This document shows positions 17,894-26,504 of a DNA stretch of 64,000 nt, piece after piece. The stretch's first letter is position 1. The number at the start of each line of letters is the position of its first letter. Location: positions 248,001 through 312,000 of the forward strand of contig CAWUWW010000001.1 of assembly GCA_963926355.1 (NCBI GenBank), written 5' to 3'. Under the pieces are notes generated by a model. The model did no database searches. It worked only from the letters and a program-made list of their open reading frames with translations, and had not been told where the DNA came from. Source of the stretch: SCGC-AAA076-P13 sp963926355. GTDB taxonomy: Bacteria; Pseudomonadota; Gammaproteobacteria; Magnimaribacterales; D2472. A program made the position numbers and the translations under genes.

Positions 17894-18578
17894 CGAATGG
17901 GATGAGTGCTTTCTTCTTCATCAGAGGCCTTATGGAGAGACAAGTGTAATAGCTGAGGTATTCAGCAGAAAGAATGGAAAGATGTCTCTTATGGCTCGGG
18001 GAGCTAAGAAACCTAAATCAAATTTTTTTGGATATCTAGCTCCATTTACCAAGCTAAAATTTACTTGCACAGGAAGATCAGATTTAAAAACACTAACCAA
18101 TATAGATAGAGATTTCTCTGATTCAAGTAATAATTTTACTAAAAAAAGTTACAGCCTCCTCTATATTAATGAACTACTTATAAGACTATTGCCTAAGGGA
18201 GCCGCTCAAGAGGATTTATTTATTTTATACGAATCTTTTCTTAGCCAGGTGTTAGCAGGGAATGACTTGGAGCTTACCTTGAGACATTTTGAATTAGATT
18301 TATTAGATATGCTTGGATATGGTTTAGATTTTGAGAGTGAAATTGATAGGAATGAAGAAATAGAGCCAATGAAAAAATATTCTTTTATACCTGAAAGAGG
18401 GTTTAGAGAATCCAATGAATCAAATTTTACAGGCGAAGATATTATTAATATAAGAACGAGAAACTTATCGAAAGTATCTAAAAAATATTTAAAACATTTA
18501 ACACAAACAGCTATTCATTTTTGTTTAGATGGAAGGGATTTAGTAAGTAGAGATATTTTCAAAAGGATTCGGTCATGA
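17883..18578 (+). CDS. recO: DNA repair protein RecO
   Basis: Mediator of RecF-pathway recombination; anneals SSB-coated strands and helps RecA loading. 231 residues from the ATG at 17883, which overlaps the era end. N-terminal OB fold ('FLLHQRPYGETSVIAEVFSR', 'GAKKPKSNFFGYLAPFTKL') and helical C-terminal domain ('LTLRHFELDLLDMLGYGLDF'). The zinc-finger cysteines found in some RecO proteins are absent, as in E. coli. The gene order era-recO is standard. Confidence 0.93.
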   Translation: MSPSEWDECFLLHQRPYGETSVIAEVFSRKNGKMSLMARGAKKPKSNFFGYLAPFTKLKFTCTGRSDLKTLTNIDRDFSDSSNNFTKKSYSLLYINELLIRLLPKGAAQEDLFILYESFLSQVLAGNDLELTLRHFELDLLDMLGYGLDFESEIDRNEEIEPMKKYSFIPERGFRESNESNFTGEDIINIRTRNLSKVSKKYLKHLTQTAIHFCLDGRDLVSRDIFKRIRS

Positions 18579-18952
18579 TCTATGGAATGGGTACAGACAT
18601 TGCATCAATTTCTAGATTCAAAAAAATAGATTCTCTTGAAAATTTTGCAGTAAAAATCTTATCTATAAATGAGTTAGAGATATTCAATGGTTTTAAGGAA
18701 TTTAAGCAAATCACCTATTTAGCCAAGCAGTTTGCTGGAAAAGAAGCAATTTCAAAGGCATTTGGGACAGGAATAAGATCCTCTATAACATTTACAAATA
18801 TTGAAATTCTCCGAGATGAAAAAGGAAAACCAGTCTTTAACGCATTAAATGATCTAAATGATTTACTAACAGATTTGGGAATTACAAAAACCCATGTTAG
18901 TCTTGCAGACGAAAAAAACTATGCAATAGCATTTGCTATATTAGAAATATGA
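18575..18952 (+). CDS. acpS: Holo-[acyl-carrier-protein] synthase
   Basis: Transfers 4'-phosphopantetheine from CoA to acyl carrier protein. 125 residues with the two AcpS signatures: 'GMGTDIASISRFKK' (metal-binding Asp) and 'FAGKEAISKAFGTGI' (catalytic/metal Glu in the KEA motif). Starts four bases inside recO (ATGA overlap). In most gammaproteobacteria pdxJ lies between recO and acpS; here it is missing with no remnant. Confidence 0.95.
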   Translation: MIYGMGTDIASISRFKKIDSLENFAVKILSINELEIFNGFKEFKQITYLAKQFAGKEAISKAFGTGIRSSITFTNIEILRDEKGKPVFNALNDLNDLLTDLGITKTHVSLADEKNYAIAFAILEI

Positions 18953-19593
18953 AAAATATTATTTTATTAGGGCCGCCTGGAGCAGGAAAGGGAACTCAGG
19001 CTGATTTGATTTGCGAACTTTGCAACATTCCAAAGGTTAGTACTGGTGATATGTTGCGTGAAGCAGTGGCATCTGGAAGTGATTTGGGTAAAAAAGTATC
19101 AAATATTCTTGATACAGGAGGCCTAGTCTCAGACGAGATAATAGGCTCACTAATAGAAGATAGATTAACCAAGCCAGATTGTATCAATGGGTCATTGTTT
19201 GATGGTGTCCCCAGAACTCTTGGCCAAGCTTCAAAACTTTCTGAATTAGGTATTAACTTTACCCATGTTATTGAAATAACAGTTCAGGATGAGGTTATTG
19301 TAAATAGAATGTCCGGAAGAAGAGTGCATCCAGGATCGGGAAGAAATTACCATATTAATTATAATCCTCCTAAGAGTGAAGGTGTTGATGATATTTCAGG
19401 AGAACCTCTTATTCAAAGAGAGGATGATAAACCAGAAACCGTTCTAAAAAGACTCGAGGTTTACCATGATCAAACAAAACCTCTTACTAATTTTTACATT
19501 GAAGAGGCATCTAAAAGCGATCTTAAATATTTTGCAGTTAATGGTGAGCATAAGGTTGCCGAGGTCTTTAAAAATATTAAAGAACAGATCTAG
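18949..19593 (+). CDS. adk: Adenylate kinase
   Basis: Interconverts ATP + AMP and 2 ADP. 214 residues, the long form. P-loop 'GPPGAGKGTQADLI', AMP-binding region 'STGDMLREAVASGSDLGKK', LID domain start 'NRMSGRRVHPGSGRNYHINY' (no zinc-binding Cys), and 'QREDDKPETVLKRLEVYH'. The normally conserved 'DGFPRT' reads 'FDGVPRT' (Phe to Val), a minor oddity. Overlaps acpS by four bases. Confidence 0.96.
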   Translation: MKNIILLGPPGAGKGTQADLICELCNIPKVSTGDMLREAVASGSDLGKKVSNILDTGGLVSDEIIGSLIEDRLTKPDCINGSLFDGVPRTLGQASKLSELGINFTHVIEITVQDEVIVNRMSGRRVHPGSGRNYHINYNPPKSEGVDDISGEPLIQREDDKPETVLKRLEVYHDQTKPLTNFYIEEASKSDLKYFAVNGEHKVAEVFKNIKEQI

Positions 19594-19598
19594 TATTG

Positions 19599-20030
19599 AT
19601 GAATATTCTTGCAATTGATAGTTCGGGTGATCAGACCTCTGTCTGTGTAATCCTCAATGAGGATATAGTTTCCTTTTCTAGTAAGCACAAAAGAAAAGAA
19701 AGACCAGATTGGAATCAGCTTCTTATCAATATAGGGCATAAAAAAATATTCTTATTAGATGATATTGATTTGTTTGCTTATGCCAATTCATCCAATTCTT
19801 ATACAGCGACTAGAAGCGTTGCGACTTATTTAAAAGCTGTAACTATTGCTTTAGCCAAGCCTCTAATAGCAGTTCTTCCAGAGGAGAAGGAAGGAGTTCA
19901 TGCAGATAAGATTGCAATGGTTGCAAAGCAGAAGTTTATAGACTCAGGCCATAACCCCAAGATTTTTAACCCGGATGAGGCTAACCCGCTGTATGCCATC
20001 GATACTCAATATAAAAAGATAAATGAGTGA
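19599..20030 (+). CDS. tsaB: tRNA threonylcarbamoyladenosine synthesis protein TsaB (short)
   Basis: Partner of TsaD/TsaE in making t6A37 of tRNAs. 143 residues against about 230 in E. coli, with the N-terminal ASKHA lobe ('ILAIDSSGDQTSVCV', and 'YANSSNSYTATRSVATYLKA', equivalent to 'GPGSFTGLRIG') but almost none of the C-terminal lobe. The usual 'GPGSFTG' is degraded to 'NSSNSYTA'. It may be a minimal TsaB still able to dimerise with TsaD. ATG at 19599 chosen over TTG at 19596. Overlaps uppP by eight bases. Confidence 0.72.
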   Translation: MNILAIDSSGDQTSVCVILNEDIVSFSSKHKRKERPDWNQLLINIGHKKIFLLDDIDLFAYANSSNSYTATRSVATYLKAVTIALAKPLIAVLPEEKEGVHADKIAMVAKQKFIDSGHNPKIFNPDEANPLYAIDTQYKKINE

Positions 20031-20814
20031 GTTTTTATTAAGTTTAATTTTAGGCCTTATACAGGGGCTTACAGAGTTCTTGCCAGTGTCAAGTTCGGCA
20101 CATTTATTATTTCCTACTTTAATTTTTGGATCTGATGATTTGGGTTTACCTTTCGATATCGCCGTTCATGCAGGAACTCTCGTTGCTGTTATATTTTTCT
20201 TCCGTTCAGATTTAATTAATATGACAAAATCTTTTTTTGTAAAAAGTGATTTGCTCTCAAGCCACAAACGATTAGCTCTTTTACTTATTCTCTCAACAAT
20301 CCCAGTAGTTATAGTTGGATTTTTTGCATCTGATCTTATAGGTCAAAGGATTTTTAGCATACAAAGTATTGCTTGGATGAATCTTATTTTTGCTTTTTTG
20401 TTATTACTAGCTTACAAACTAAATACGCACAGCAAGCAATTAGTTGCTTTAACTATTACTGGGGCGTTATTTATAGGCTGCTTTCAGGTTTTTGCATTAC
20501 TTCCAGGCGCTTCAAGGTCAGGTACGGCTATTACTGCAGCTCTATTTATTGGCTTAAGTTTAAAAGATGCATCAAAATTTTCTTTTATGCTTGGGATCCC
20601 TACAATCTTAGGAGCTTTAGTATTCTTACTTCTAGATCTTGTTAATTCTGATATCAATCTAAATATCCTTTCATTAATTACTGGCTTTCTTATCTCAATG
20701 TTTTTTGCATTCTTCACTATTAAGTATTTTTTACTTTTTGCTGAAAGGATAGGTATGTATCCTTTTGTTATATATAGGCTTGGATTAGGCGCTGTTTTAT
20801 TATTGCTTATATGA
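20023..20814 (+). CDS. uppP: Undecaprenyl-diphosphatase (UppP/BacA)
   Basis: Integral membrane enzyme that recycles the lipid carrier of peptidoglycan synthesis; confers bacitracin tolerance. 263 residues, about eight hydrophobic segments. The two BacA motifs are intact: 'GLTEFLPVSSSAHL' with catalytic Glu and Ser residues near the N-terminus, and 'PGASRSGTAITAALFIGLS' with the essential Arg in the middle. Overlaps tsaB upstream and rsmJ downstream. Confidence 0.95.
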   Translation: MSEFLLSLILGLIQGLTEFLPVSSSAHLLFPTLIFGSDDLGLPFDIAVHAGTLVAVIFFFRSDLINMTKSFFVKSDLLSSHKRLALLLILSTIPVVIVGFFASDLIGQRIFSIQSIAWMNLIFAFLLLLAYKLNTHSKQLVALTITGALFIGCFQVFALLPGASRSGTAITAALFIGLSLKDASKFSFMLGIPTILGALVFLLLDLVNSDINLNILSLITGFLISMFFAFFTIKYFLLFAERIGMYPFVIYRLGLGAVLLLLI

Positions 20815-21545
20815 GCATTGATCTTTTTATCAGTGAACCATGTCAGATTGATGGCCTTGAAAATATATTAAAAAAATACAATCTTAAGATGGTTAATGAC
20901 CAGCCATCTCAAGGGCCTTTTGTGGGTTTCGGTGAAAAAGGCTTTTATTTTGTTGAGGATGCATCAAATCTTCTAAATATCCTTCATATAGATTTTCTTT
21001 CAGGTTCAATGGGCTGGAGATTGAAAAGATCTGATCATGAAACTCTTTTAAAGAAAACGCTTGGCAAGTCAAAGGGTGCTTTAACAATATTTGATGGAAC
21101 GGCTGGCTTACTTTCTGACTCTATAATTTTCTTATCTCTTGGTCATAGTGTTGTGGCTTGTGAGCAAAGTAAAATTCTTCATTTATTAGTTCAAGATGCA
21201 TGCAAAAGAGCAGAGTCCGACCTTCCATTCCTTAAAAACCTGACTTTTATAAATGGCGACTCATTAGAGGCATATAAAGAGTACTCTGATATTGACGTTG
21301 TATATCTTGATCCTCTTTATCCAGAAATTAAAAAAAATATCTTGAGATCGGGTGATATAAATTATATAAGAGGGTTGTTAGATCTAGAGAGCATTGATGA
21401 TAGGGCAGACTTCTTATTTGATGAGTTTAAAAAATTAAACTGTAAAAAAATTATATTAAAAAGACCAATAAAGGCTGATAAATTAGATAAAAATATTAAT
21501 TATCAGGTTAAGGGCAAATCAACGAGGTTTGATATTTATTTATAA
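20811..21545 (+). CDS. rsmJ: 16S rRNA m2G1516 methyltransferase
   Basis: SAM-dependent N2-methylation of G1516 of 16S rRNA. 244 residues. Contains the SAM-binding 'IFDGTAGLLSDSII' (about residues 91-104), acidic 'VVACEQS' and the catalytic-type 'DVVYLDPLYPE' (family DPMFP). The N-terminal 'GPFVGFG' to 'MGWRLKRS' substrate domain matches RsmJ/YhiQ. ATGA overlap with uppP; it ends just before the convergent LysR gene. Confidence 0.9.
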   Translation: MSIDLFISEPCQIDGLENILKKYNLKMVNDQPSQGPFVGFGEKGFYFVEDASNLLNILHIDFLSGSMGWRLKRSDHETLLKKTLGKSKGALTIFDGTAGLLSDSIIFLSLGHSVVACEQSKILHLLVQDACKRAESDLPFLKNLTFINGDSLEAYKEYSDIDVVYLDPLYPEIKKNILRSGDINYIRGLLDLESIDDRADFLFDEFKKLNCKKIILKRPIKADKLDKNINYQVKGKSTRFDIYL

Positions 21546-21553
21546 AAAATCAC

Positions 21554-22465
21554 TTAAAGTTTTTTTGCTTGTTCAAAAGCTTTTATTATTAAATCTTTCA
21601 TCCAAATATGACCGCCGTCGCCTTCATCACTTTTATGCCAAACAAGAAAATATTCCATTGAAGGTATCTCTGCAGGAATCTCAATATAAGGAAGTCCATG
21701 GCTTTTTGCAAAACTTCTAGTAACCATTATCACCAAATCAGTTGATCTTATAATCGTTGGAGCTATTAAGAAATGCTGACATCTTAGAGCTACCTCTCTT
21801 CTGTAACCAATCTTCTCAAGCTCTATATCAATTAAATGAAGGCCTCTTTTTCTAGCTGACACATTTAAATGTCTTTGCGCAAGAATATCATTGATAGTTA
21901 CATCTTCTATTTTAGAAAGAGGATGGCCGTCTCTATGAGCTACAACAAAGTCATCTTCAAATACCTTATAGGAGTTAATTTCATCAGAGACTGGAATAAT
22001 AGGATCAACAACAAAATCTAAATTATTAGTAGAAAGTGCGTGGACTTGCTCCCCTCTGTTATATCCATAACTTCCAACTGATATATTAGGAGCATTTTTA
22101 TAAACCTCTTGCATGAGATAAGGAAGAACTCTTCCTTCAGAGATATCACCTAAAGATAATTTAAAGTTTCTATTTGATATTTTTGAGTTAAAAGTATCTG
22201 GCTCATTAACACTTTGCTGCATTAATGCCAAAGCTCCTTGGATATCAATGATTATATTTTCAGTTTTTTGAGTTGGAACCATCCCAGAACCAGTTCTAAT
22301 AAAAAGATCATCATTAAACTTCTCTCTTAACCTGGAAAGTGCGTTACTTACAGCTGGCTGTGTAATTCCAACAACATGAGCTGCTTTTGTTAGGCTTCCT
22401 TCGGTATAGATAGCATTAAGTATTACAAATAAATTTAAATCAAAAGAACTAATTTTCATATTCAA
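21554..22465 (-). CDS. LysR-family transcriptional regulator
   Basis: 303 residues. N-terminal winged helix: 'SLTKAAHVVGITQPAVSNALSRLREKFNDDLF' (about residues 22-53), followed by a linker helix and a periplasmic-binding-protein-like effector domain. It is transcribed divergently from an acyl-CoA dehydrogenase 145 bases away, the usual layout for a LysR regulator and its target. An inverted ATGC...GCAT pair (22474-22500) in the gap could be part of its site. The effector-domain style resembles NodD/SyrM-like regulators of aromatic or fatty-acid catabolism; the ligand is unknown. Confidence 0.88.
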   Translation of the reverse strand: MNMKISSFDLNLFVILNAIYTEGSLTKAAHVVGITQPAVSNALSRLREKFNDDLFIRTGSGMVPTQKTENIIIDIQGALALMQQSVNEPDTFNSKISNRNFKLSLGDISEGRVLPYLMQEVYKNAPNISVGSYGYNRGEQVHALSTNNLDFVVDPIIPVSDEINSYKVFEDDFVVAHRDGHPLSKIEDVTINDILAQRHLNVSARKRGLHLIDIELEKIGYRREVALRCQHFLIAPTIIRSTDLVIMVTRSFAKSHGLPYIEIPAEIPSMEYFLVWHKSDEGDGGHIWMKDLIIKAFEQAKKL

Positions 22466-22610
22466 AACCTCTTATGCAAAATATCACAACATCTACGCAT
22501 TTTTAATATAGATTTGTTAGTGACATAGAGCTATTATAAACGTAAGTAATAATAGCATTATTCATGGAACTTATAATAGTTTCTTAGACATCAATATAAA
22601 GGGGAAAAAA

Positions 22611-23858
22611 ATGATAGCTGAAGTAAGACCGGTTGCACAAGATTTAATACAAAGGGTTAAAGATTTTATCCAAAAAGAAGTAGCTCATAATGAGGACTTA
22701 TACCACGAACAATCTAAAGATGAGAATGGGGTATGGACAATTCCCCCTATTATGGAAGAAATGAAAGCCAAAGCCAAGGCTGCTGGTCTTTGGAATCTTT
22801 TTTTACCAGAAAGTAAAAATGGAGCTGGATTAACTAACTACGAATATGCTCATTTAGCTGAAATAATGGGTGCATACGGCATAGCATCTGAAGTATTCAA
22901 TTGCTCTGCACCTGATACAGGTAATATGGAAGTTTTAGAAAGATATGGTAACGAAGAGCATAAAGAAATGTATCTTAAACCATTATTAAATGGAGATATT
23001 CGTTCAGCATTTGCAATGACTGAGCCAGGCGTAGCCTCTTCAGATGCTACTAATATAGCTTCTTCAGCTGTGCTTGATGGTGATGAGTATGTTATCAACG
23101 GCGAAAAATGGTGGACTTCAGGTGCTGGAGATCCAAGATGTAAAATCTTAATTTTTATGTGCGTAACAAACCCTGATAACGGTAGACACCAACGTCAGTC
23201 TCAGATTTTAGTACCAATGGATGCTGAGGGTATAGAAATACAAAAAATGATGCATGTGTTTGGATATGACGATGCGCCTCATGGACATGGACATATTAAA
23301 TTTACAAATGTAAGAGTTCCAAAAGAAAATCTTCTTCTAGGAGAGGGAAGGGGCTTTGAGATCGCTCAAGGAAGACTGGGACCAGGAAGAATTCATCATT
23401 GTATGAGAGCAATTGGGCTTGCAGAGAGAGTTCTTGAAATGATGTGTAAACATGGGATGCAAAAAACTGCTTTTGGAAAACCAATAATTCAACTTGGTGG
23501 AAACATGGATATTATTGCAAATTCACGAATTGAAATTGACCAAGCAAGACTGTTAACTTTAAAAGCTGCCCATATGATGGATACAGTTGGTAATAAAGTT
23601 GCTGCTAGTGAAATTGCACAAATTAAGGTTGTAGCTCCAAATGTTTGCTGCGATGTTATTGATAGAGCTATTCAAATGCACGGTGGAGCTGGAGTTTCTC
23701 AGGTATATCCTCTTGCACAGATGTATGCTCACATGAGAACTCTTAGACTGGCTGATGGTCCTGATGAAGTTCACAGAAGAGCCGTTGCAAGACATGAGCT
23801 TGGAAAATATATGGTCAAAGACTCTTCAGTAGAATCTTCTCACATCGCTAGAAGTTAA
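22611..23858 (+). CDS. Acyl-CoA dehydrogenase (ACAD10/11-like)
   Basis: FAD enzyme introducing the alpha-beta double bond in acyl-CoA substrates. 415 residues, three-domain ACAD fold: 'LWNLFLPESKNGAGLTNYEY' (N-terminal helical domain), 'AFAMTEPGVASSDATNI' (FAD-binding beta domain), 'VINGEKWWTSGA', and the C-terminal 'IQMHGGAGVSQVYPLAQMY' and 'LRLADGPDEVHRR'. The long form with 'MTEPGVASSDATN' matches the ACAD10/11-like group that handles 2-methyl or unusual acyl chains. Good 'aaagggg' ribosome site upstream. Probably controlled by the divergent LysR protein. Confidence 0.9.
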   Translation: MIAEVRPVAQDLIQRVKDFIQKEVAHNEDLYHEQSKDENGVWTIPPIMEEMKAKAKAAGLWNLFLPESKNGAGLTNYEYAHLAEIMGAYGIASEVFNCSAPDTGNMEVLERYGNEEHKEMYLKPLLNGDIRSAFAMTEPGVASSDATNIASSAVLDGDEYVINGEKWWTSGAGDPRCKILIFMCVTNPDNGRHQRQSQILVPMDAEGIEIQKMMHVFGYDDAPHGHGHIKFTNVRVPKENLLLGEGRGFEIAQGRLGPGRIHHCMRAIGLAERVLEMMCKHGMQKTAFGKPIIQLGGNMDIIANSRIEIDQARLLTLKAAHMMDTVGNKVAASEIAQIKVVAPNVCCDVIDRAIQMHGGAGVSQVYPLAQMYAHMRTLRLADGPDEVHRRAVARHELGKYMVKDSSVESSHIARS

Positions 23859-23867
23859 ATTACATAG

Positions 23868-25277
23868 GTGTCAAACAATAATAATTTAATATTCTACGAT
23901 ACTGAAACGACTGGGATACAGAGAGATTTCAGTCAGATCCTTCAATGTGGTTCAGTTCTTACTGATGGAAATCTTAATGCTCTTGGAGAGCAGAATATTA
24001 GCTGTGCTCCATTGCCTTGGGTTATTCCAGCGCCCAGAGCTATGCTAACAAATAAAAAGATAGATCTTTTTAATTCCAACGTTTCTCATTATCAAATGAT
24101 GAAAGATTTGCAGATGCAGTGGAAGCAATGGTCTGCTAGAAATCCTGCAATTTTTGTTTCTTATAATGGCCATGCTTTTGATGAGGAGTTGGTTAGAAGA
24201 CAGTTCTTTTGGAATTTATTAGAGCCCTACACCACCAATACCAATGGAAATGGAAGATTGGATCTAATGCTAATGATTCATAATATTGCTGCATTCTTTT
24301 CAGATGAAATATCAATGCCTCTTTTTGAAGGCGGTCCAGGAATTAGTTATAAGCTAGAACACTTAGCCTTAGAGCATGGAATTGATGCTGGCGATGCTCA
24401 TGATGCGATCGCTGACTGCAACTTGATGATAGAAATGTGTAAAATTATTAATGAAAAACTTCCTGAAGTTTTCCAATCATTTATAGATATTTCTACAAAG
24501 CCTGGAGTTAAAAACCTCCTGTATTCTGATGATTTTCTAGCACTGGGTGAAATTCATAGAAGGCATACCTTTAGATATCCTGTTGTTATTTGTGGCGGAG
24601 ATGCTTCTAGACCAAATGAGATAGTATTCTATGATTTAAGCTATGACCCGGATGATATTTTAGACTTAGATTTTACAGAAATTAATAAATTGGTAAAAGC
24701 AAAAGGCAGAGATGGACCTTTAAAGAAATATAAAATTAATAAAACTATTCCAATTTGCTCTCATAAGTTGCTTAATAATCCAGATGCTTTTGATATTGAA
24801 TTCTCTGAACTTCAGAGAAGGGCAGATATAGTGCGCTCAAATAAAGATTTTCAAGCAAAGGTATCTCAAGCCATGGAAGATAGGATGATGGATTTTCCTG
24901 AATCCGAGTTTATTGAAGGAACTATTTACTCAGGCGGCTTTCCATCCAATAGAGATAAGGACTTGATGCAAGAATTTCACATGTCAGATGATCCAGAGCA
25001 TTTAATTAAAATTTCTAGAAACTTCGATGATGACAGAATGCGATTATTTGCTGAAAGGATTATTTGTTACCAGTATCCAGGCAATCTACCAGAAGATATA
25101 TCATCAAGATATCAAGACTTAATTGATGAAAGATCAAATACCGAGGGTTTATGGGGTTCTGTAGATAAGTCATTAGCTGAAATTGATAAGTTACTTGATG
25201 AAATGGATGGCGCCGAAGAGCAGAATATCCTTAAAGCTACAAAGCAAAAGATTGAATCAATGAAAGGGTTGTCTTAA
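23868..25277 (+). CDS. sbcB: Exodeoxyribonuclease I
   Basis: 3'-5' single-strand DNA exonuclease acting in recombination and mismatch repair. 469 residues (E. coli 475). DnaQ-superfamily motifs: ExoI 'FYDTETTGIQRDFSQIL' (DxE), ExoII 'SYNGHAFDEELVRRQFFW' (Asp), ExoIII 'GDAHDAIADCNLMI' (H-x4-D), followed by the SH3-like and C-terminal domains ('RYPVVICGGDASRPNEI', 'CSHKLLNNPDAF', 'ERIICYQYPGNL'). Uses a GTG start at 23868, nine bases after the dehydrogenase stop. Confidence 0.95.
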   Translation: MSNNNNLIFYDTETTGIQRDFSQILQCGSVLTDGNLNALGEQNISCAPLPWVIPAPRAMLTNKKIDLFNSNVSHYQMMKDLQMQWKQWSARNPAIFVSYNGHAFDEELVRRQFFWNLLEPYTTNTNGNGRLDLMLMIHNIAAFFSDEISMPLFEGGPGISYKLEHLALEHGIDAGDAHDAIADCNLMIEMCKIINEKLPEVFQSFIDISTKPGVKNLLYSDDFLALGEIHRRHTFRYPVVICGGDASRPNEIVFYDLSYDPDDILDLDFTEINKLVKAKGRDGPLKKYKINKTIPICSHKLLNNPDAFDIEFSELQRRADIVRSNKDFQAKVSQAMEDRMMDFPESEFIEGTIYSGGFPSNRDKDLMQEFHMSDDPEHLIKISRNFDDDRMRLFAERIICYQYPGNLPEDISSRYQDLIDERSNTEGLWGSVDKSLAEIDKLLDEMDGAEEQNILKATKQKIESMKGLS

Positions 25278-25278
25278 A

Positions 25279-25354
25279 AGAAAAAATGGAGAGCCTAAGC
25301 TCTCCATTTAAGTAGTCAGCAAAATCAAATAGGGGGGAGAGGATGCTGACTGAA
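25279..25354 (-). ncRNA. Candidate small RNA with C-rich hairpin loop
   Basis: A self-contained transcription unit on the minus strand between sbcB and tRNA-Val. From a predicted start near 25353 the ~75-base RNA has an 8-bp stem (AGTCAGCA / TGCTGACT; 25344-25351 with 25314-25321) closing a 22-base loop rich in C (CCTCTCCCCCCT), then an 11-bp terminator stem ending in TTTTTT. The loop is complementary to GGAGG-type ribosome sites, as in CcaF/'cuckoo' RNAs of alphaproteobacteria, so it may bind mRNAs or a regulator. No ORF fits it. Not matched to a named family. Confidence 0.6.
25280..25309 (-). terminator. Rho-independent terminator of the small RNA
   Basis: Perfect 11-bp stem AAATGGAGAGC / GCTCTCCATTT (25284-25294 with 25299-25309) with a 4-base loop. 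On the minus strand it is followed at once by six T, so it serves a minus-strand transcript; on the plus strand there is no T run, though it could weakly end sbcB. Confidence 0.8.
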
Positions 25355-25359
25355 TCATC

Positions 25360-25387
25360 ATTATATATATTTATAAAGCATTATCAA
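25360..25387 (-). promoter_or_regulatory. Sigma-70 promoter of the small RNA
   Basis: On the minus strand: TTGATA (25387-25382), 16-base spacer, perfect TATAAT (25365-25360). The same arrangement and a shared 20-base segment recur at 28410-28437. Confidence 0.7.
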
Positions 25388-25501
25388 TACCCTTTATAGT
25401 ACTTTATCTCTTATCAACCTAATAAAATATATATATTTCTTAGATATGGTTATTGGATATCACCCCTTATTAAAAATTCTGTATAATACTTTTTCTTTTA
25501 T

Positions 25502-25580
25502 AGACCCGTAGCTCAGTTTTGGTTAGAGCGCCGCATTGACATTGCGGAGGTCGATGGTTCGAGTCCATTCGGGTCTACCA
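25502..25580 (+). tRNA. tRNA-Val (GAC)
   Basis: Cloverleaf with acceptor AGACCCG/CGGGTCT, D-arm 'AGCTCAG..GGTTAGAGC', anticodon loop TTGACAT between CCGCA and TGCGG (anticodon GAC, Val), T-arm with GGTTCGAGTCC, discriminator A and encoded CCA. A TATAAT at 25482-25487 lies 14 bases upstream. No tRNA partners adjoin. Confidence 0.96.
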
Positions 25581-25738
25581 CATACTAATCACTAAACTAA
25601 TGTATTGATAAGTGCTGTGAACTAAATAGTTAAGATAATGGTAAACTGCTTTCAGGTCTATTTTGATAGGCTTTCTAAGGCTCTCTACTGCTGGTATTGA
25701 GCCCTAGATTTCTATAAATACATTTAATTTAGTAGAGT

Positions 25739-26503
25739 ATGACAATAATTAAAGCATCTAACCTTGTTAAAACTTACAAGGACCCAGATAACTCGTTAAA
25801 ACTATTTAATGCAGTTGATGGAATATCTTTATCTATTAATTCTGGAGAAATTTACGGAATTTTAGGGCCTAATGGCGCCGGTAAAACCACTACATTAGAA
25901 ATGTTAGAAGGTTTAAAGGATATAGATAATGGTTCAGCTTTTATTAATTCAATTAATGTTAAAGACCGCCCTTACGAAGTAAAGAAAATTATTGGAGTCC
26001 AGCTTCAAGCAAATGAATATTTTGATAATATGACATTGTCTGAACTACTTAATCTATTTAGTGCCTTGTATGGTTTAAGCAATGACCCGCTTGAACTTCT
26101 TAAGAAAGTTAATTTAGAAGACAAGGCTAATGCGAGTGCGAATGAACTTTCTGGCGGTCAAAAGCAAAGATTCTCTATTGCCTGTGCGCTCGTTAATAAT
26201 CCATTAGTATTATTTCTAGATGAGCCCACTACAGGATTGGACCCCCAAGCTAAAAGGAGCCTATGGGATCTTGTATTAGATTTAAATAAAAATGGCATGA
26301 CTATAGTATTGACTACCCATAACATGGAGGAGGCTCAAACTCTATGCCAGAGGATAGCTATTATGGATTATGGAAAAATCATCGCTGAAGATACCCCTCA
26401 AAACTTAATTTTAAAACATGCTCCAGATAAAGGGCGAGAAGTTATTCACGGCAATATGGAAGATGTCTTTATAGCTTTAACTGGACATGGGCTCAGGGAT
26501 TAA
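25739..26503 (+). CDS. ABC transporter ATP-binding protein (ABC-2 exporter type)
   Basis: Energises an exporter with the permease encoded next. 254 residues: Walker A 'GPNGAGKTTTLEML' (about residue 43), Q-loop 'GVQLQANEYFDNM', signature 'LSGGQKQRFSIACAL', Walker B 'LVLFLDEPTTGLDPQ', H-loop 'TIVLTTHNMEEA'. It resembles the CcmA/DrrA/YadG group of drug, lipid or polysaccharide exporters. The 159 bases between tRNA-Val and this start hold no gene; a GGCTC...GAGCC hairpin is possible. ATG at 25739, one base before the permease after its stop. Confidence 0.92.
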   Translation: MTIIKASNLVKTYKDPDNSLKLFNAVDGISLSINSGEIYGILGPNGAGKTTTLEMLEGLKDIDNGSAFINSINVKDRPYEVKKIIGVQLQANEYFDNMTLSELLNLFSALYGLSNDPLELLKKVNLEDKANASANELSGGQKQRFSIACALVNNPLVLFLDEPTTGLDPQAKRSLWDLVLDLNKNGMTIVLTTHNMEEAQTLCQRIAIMDYGKIIAEDTPQNLILKHAPDKGREVIHGNMEDVFIALTGHGLRD

Positions 26504-26504
26504 T

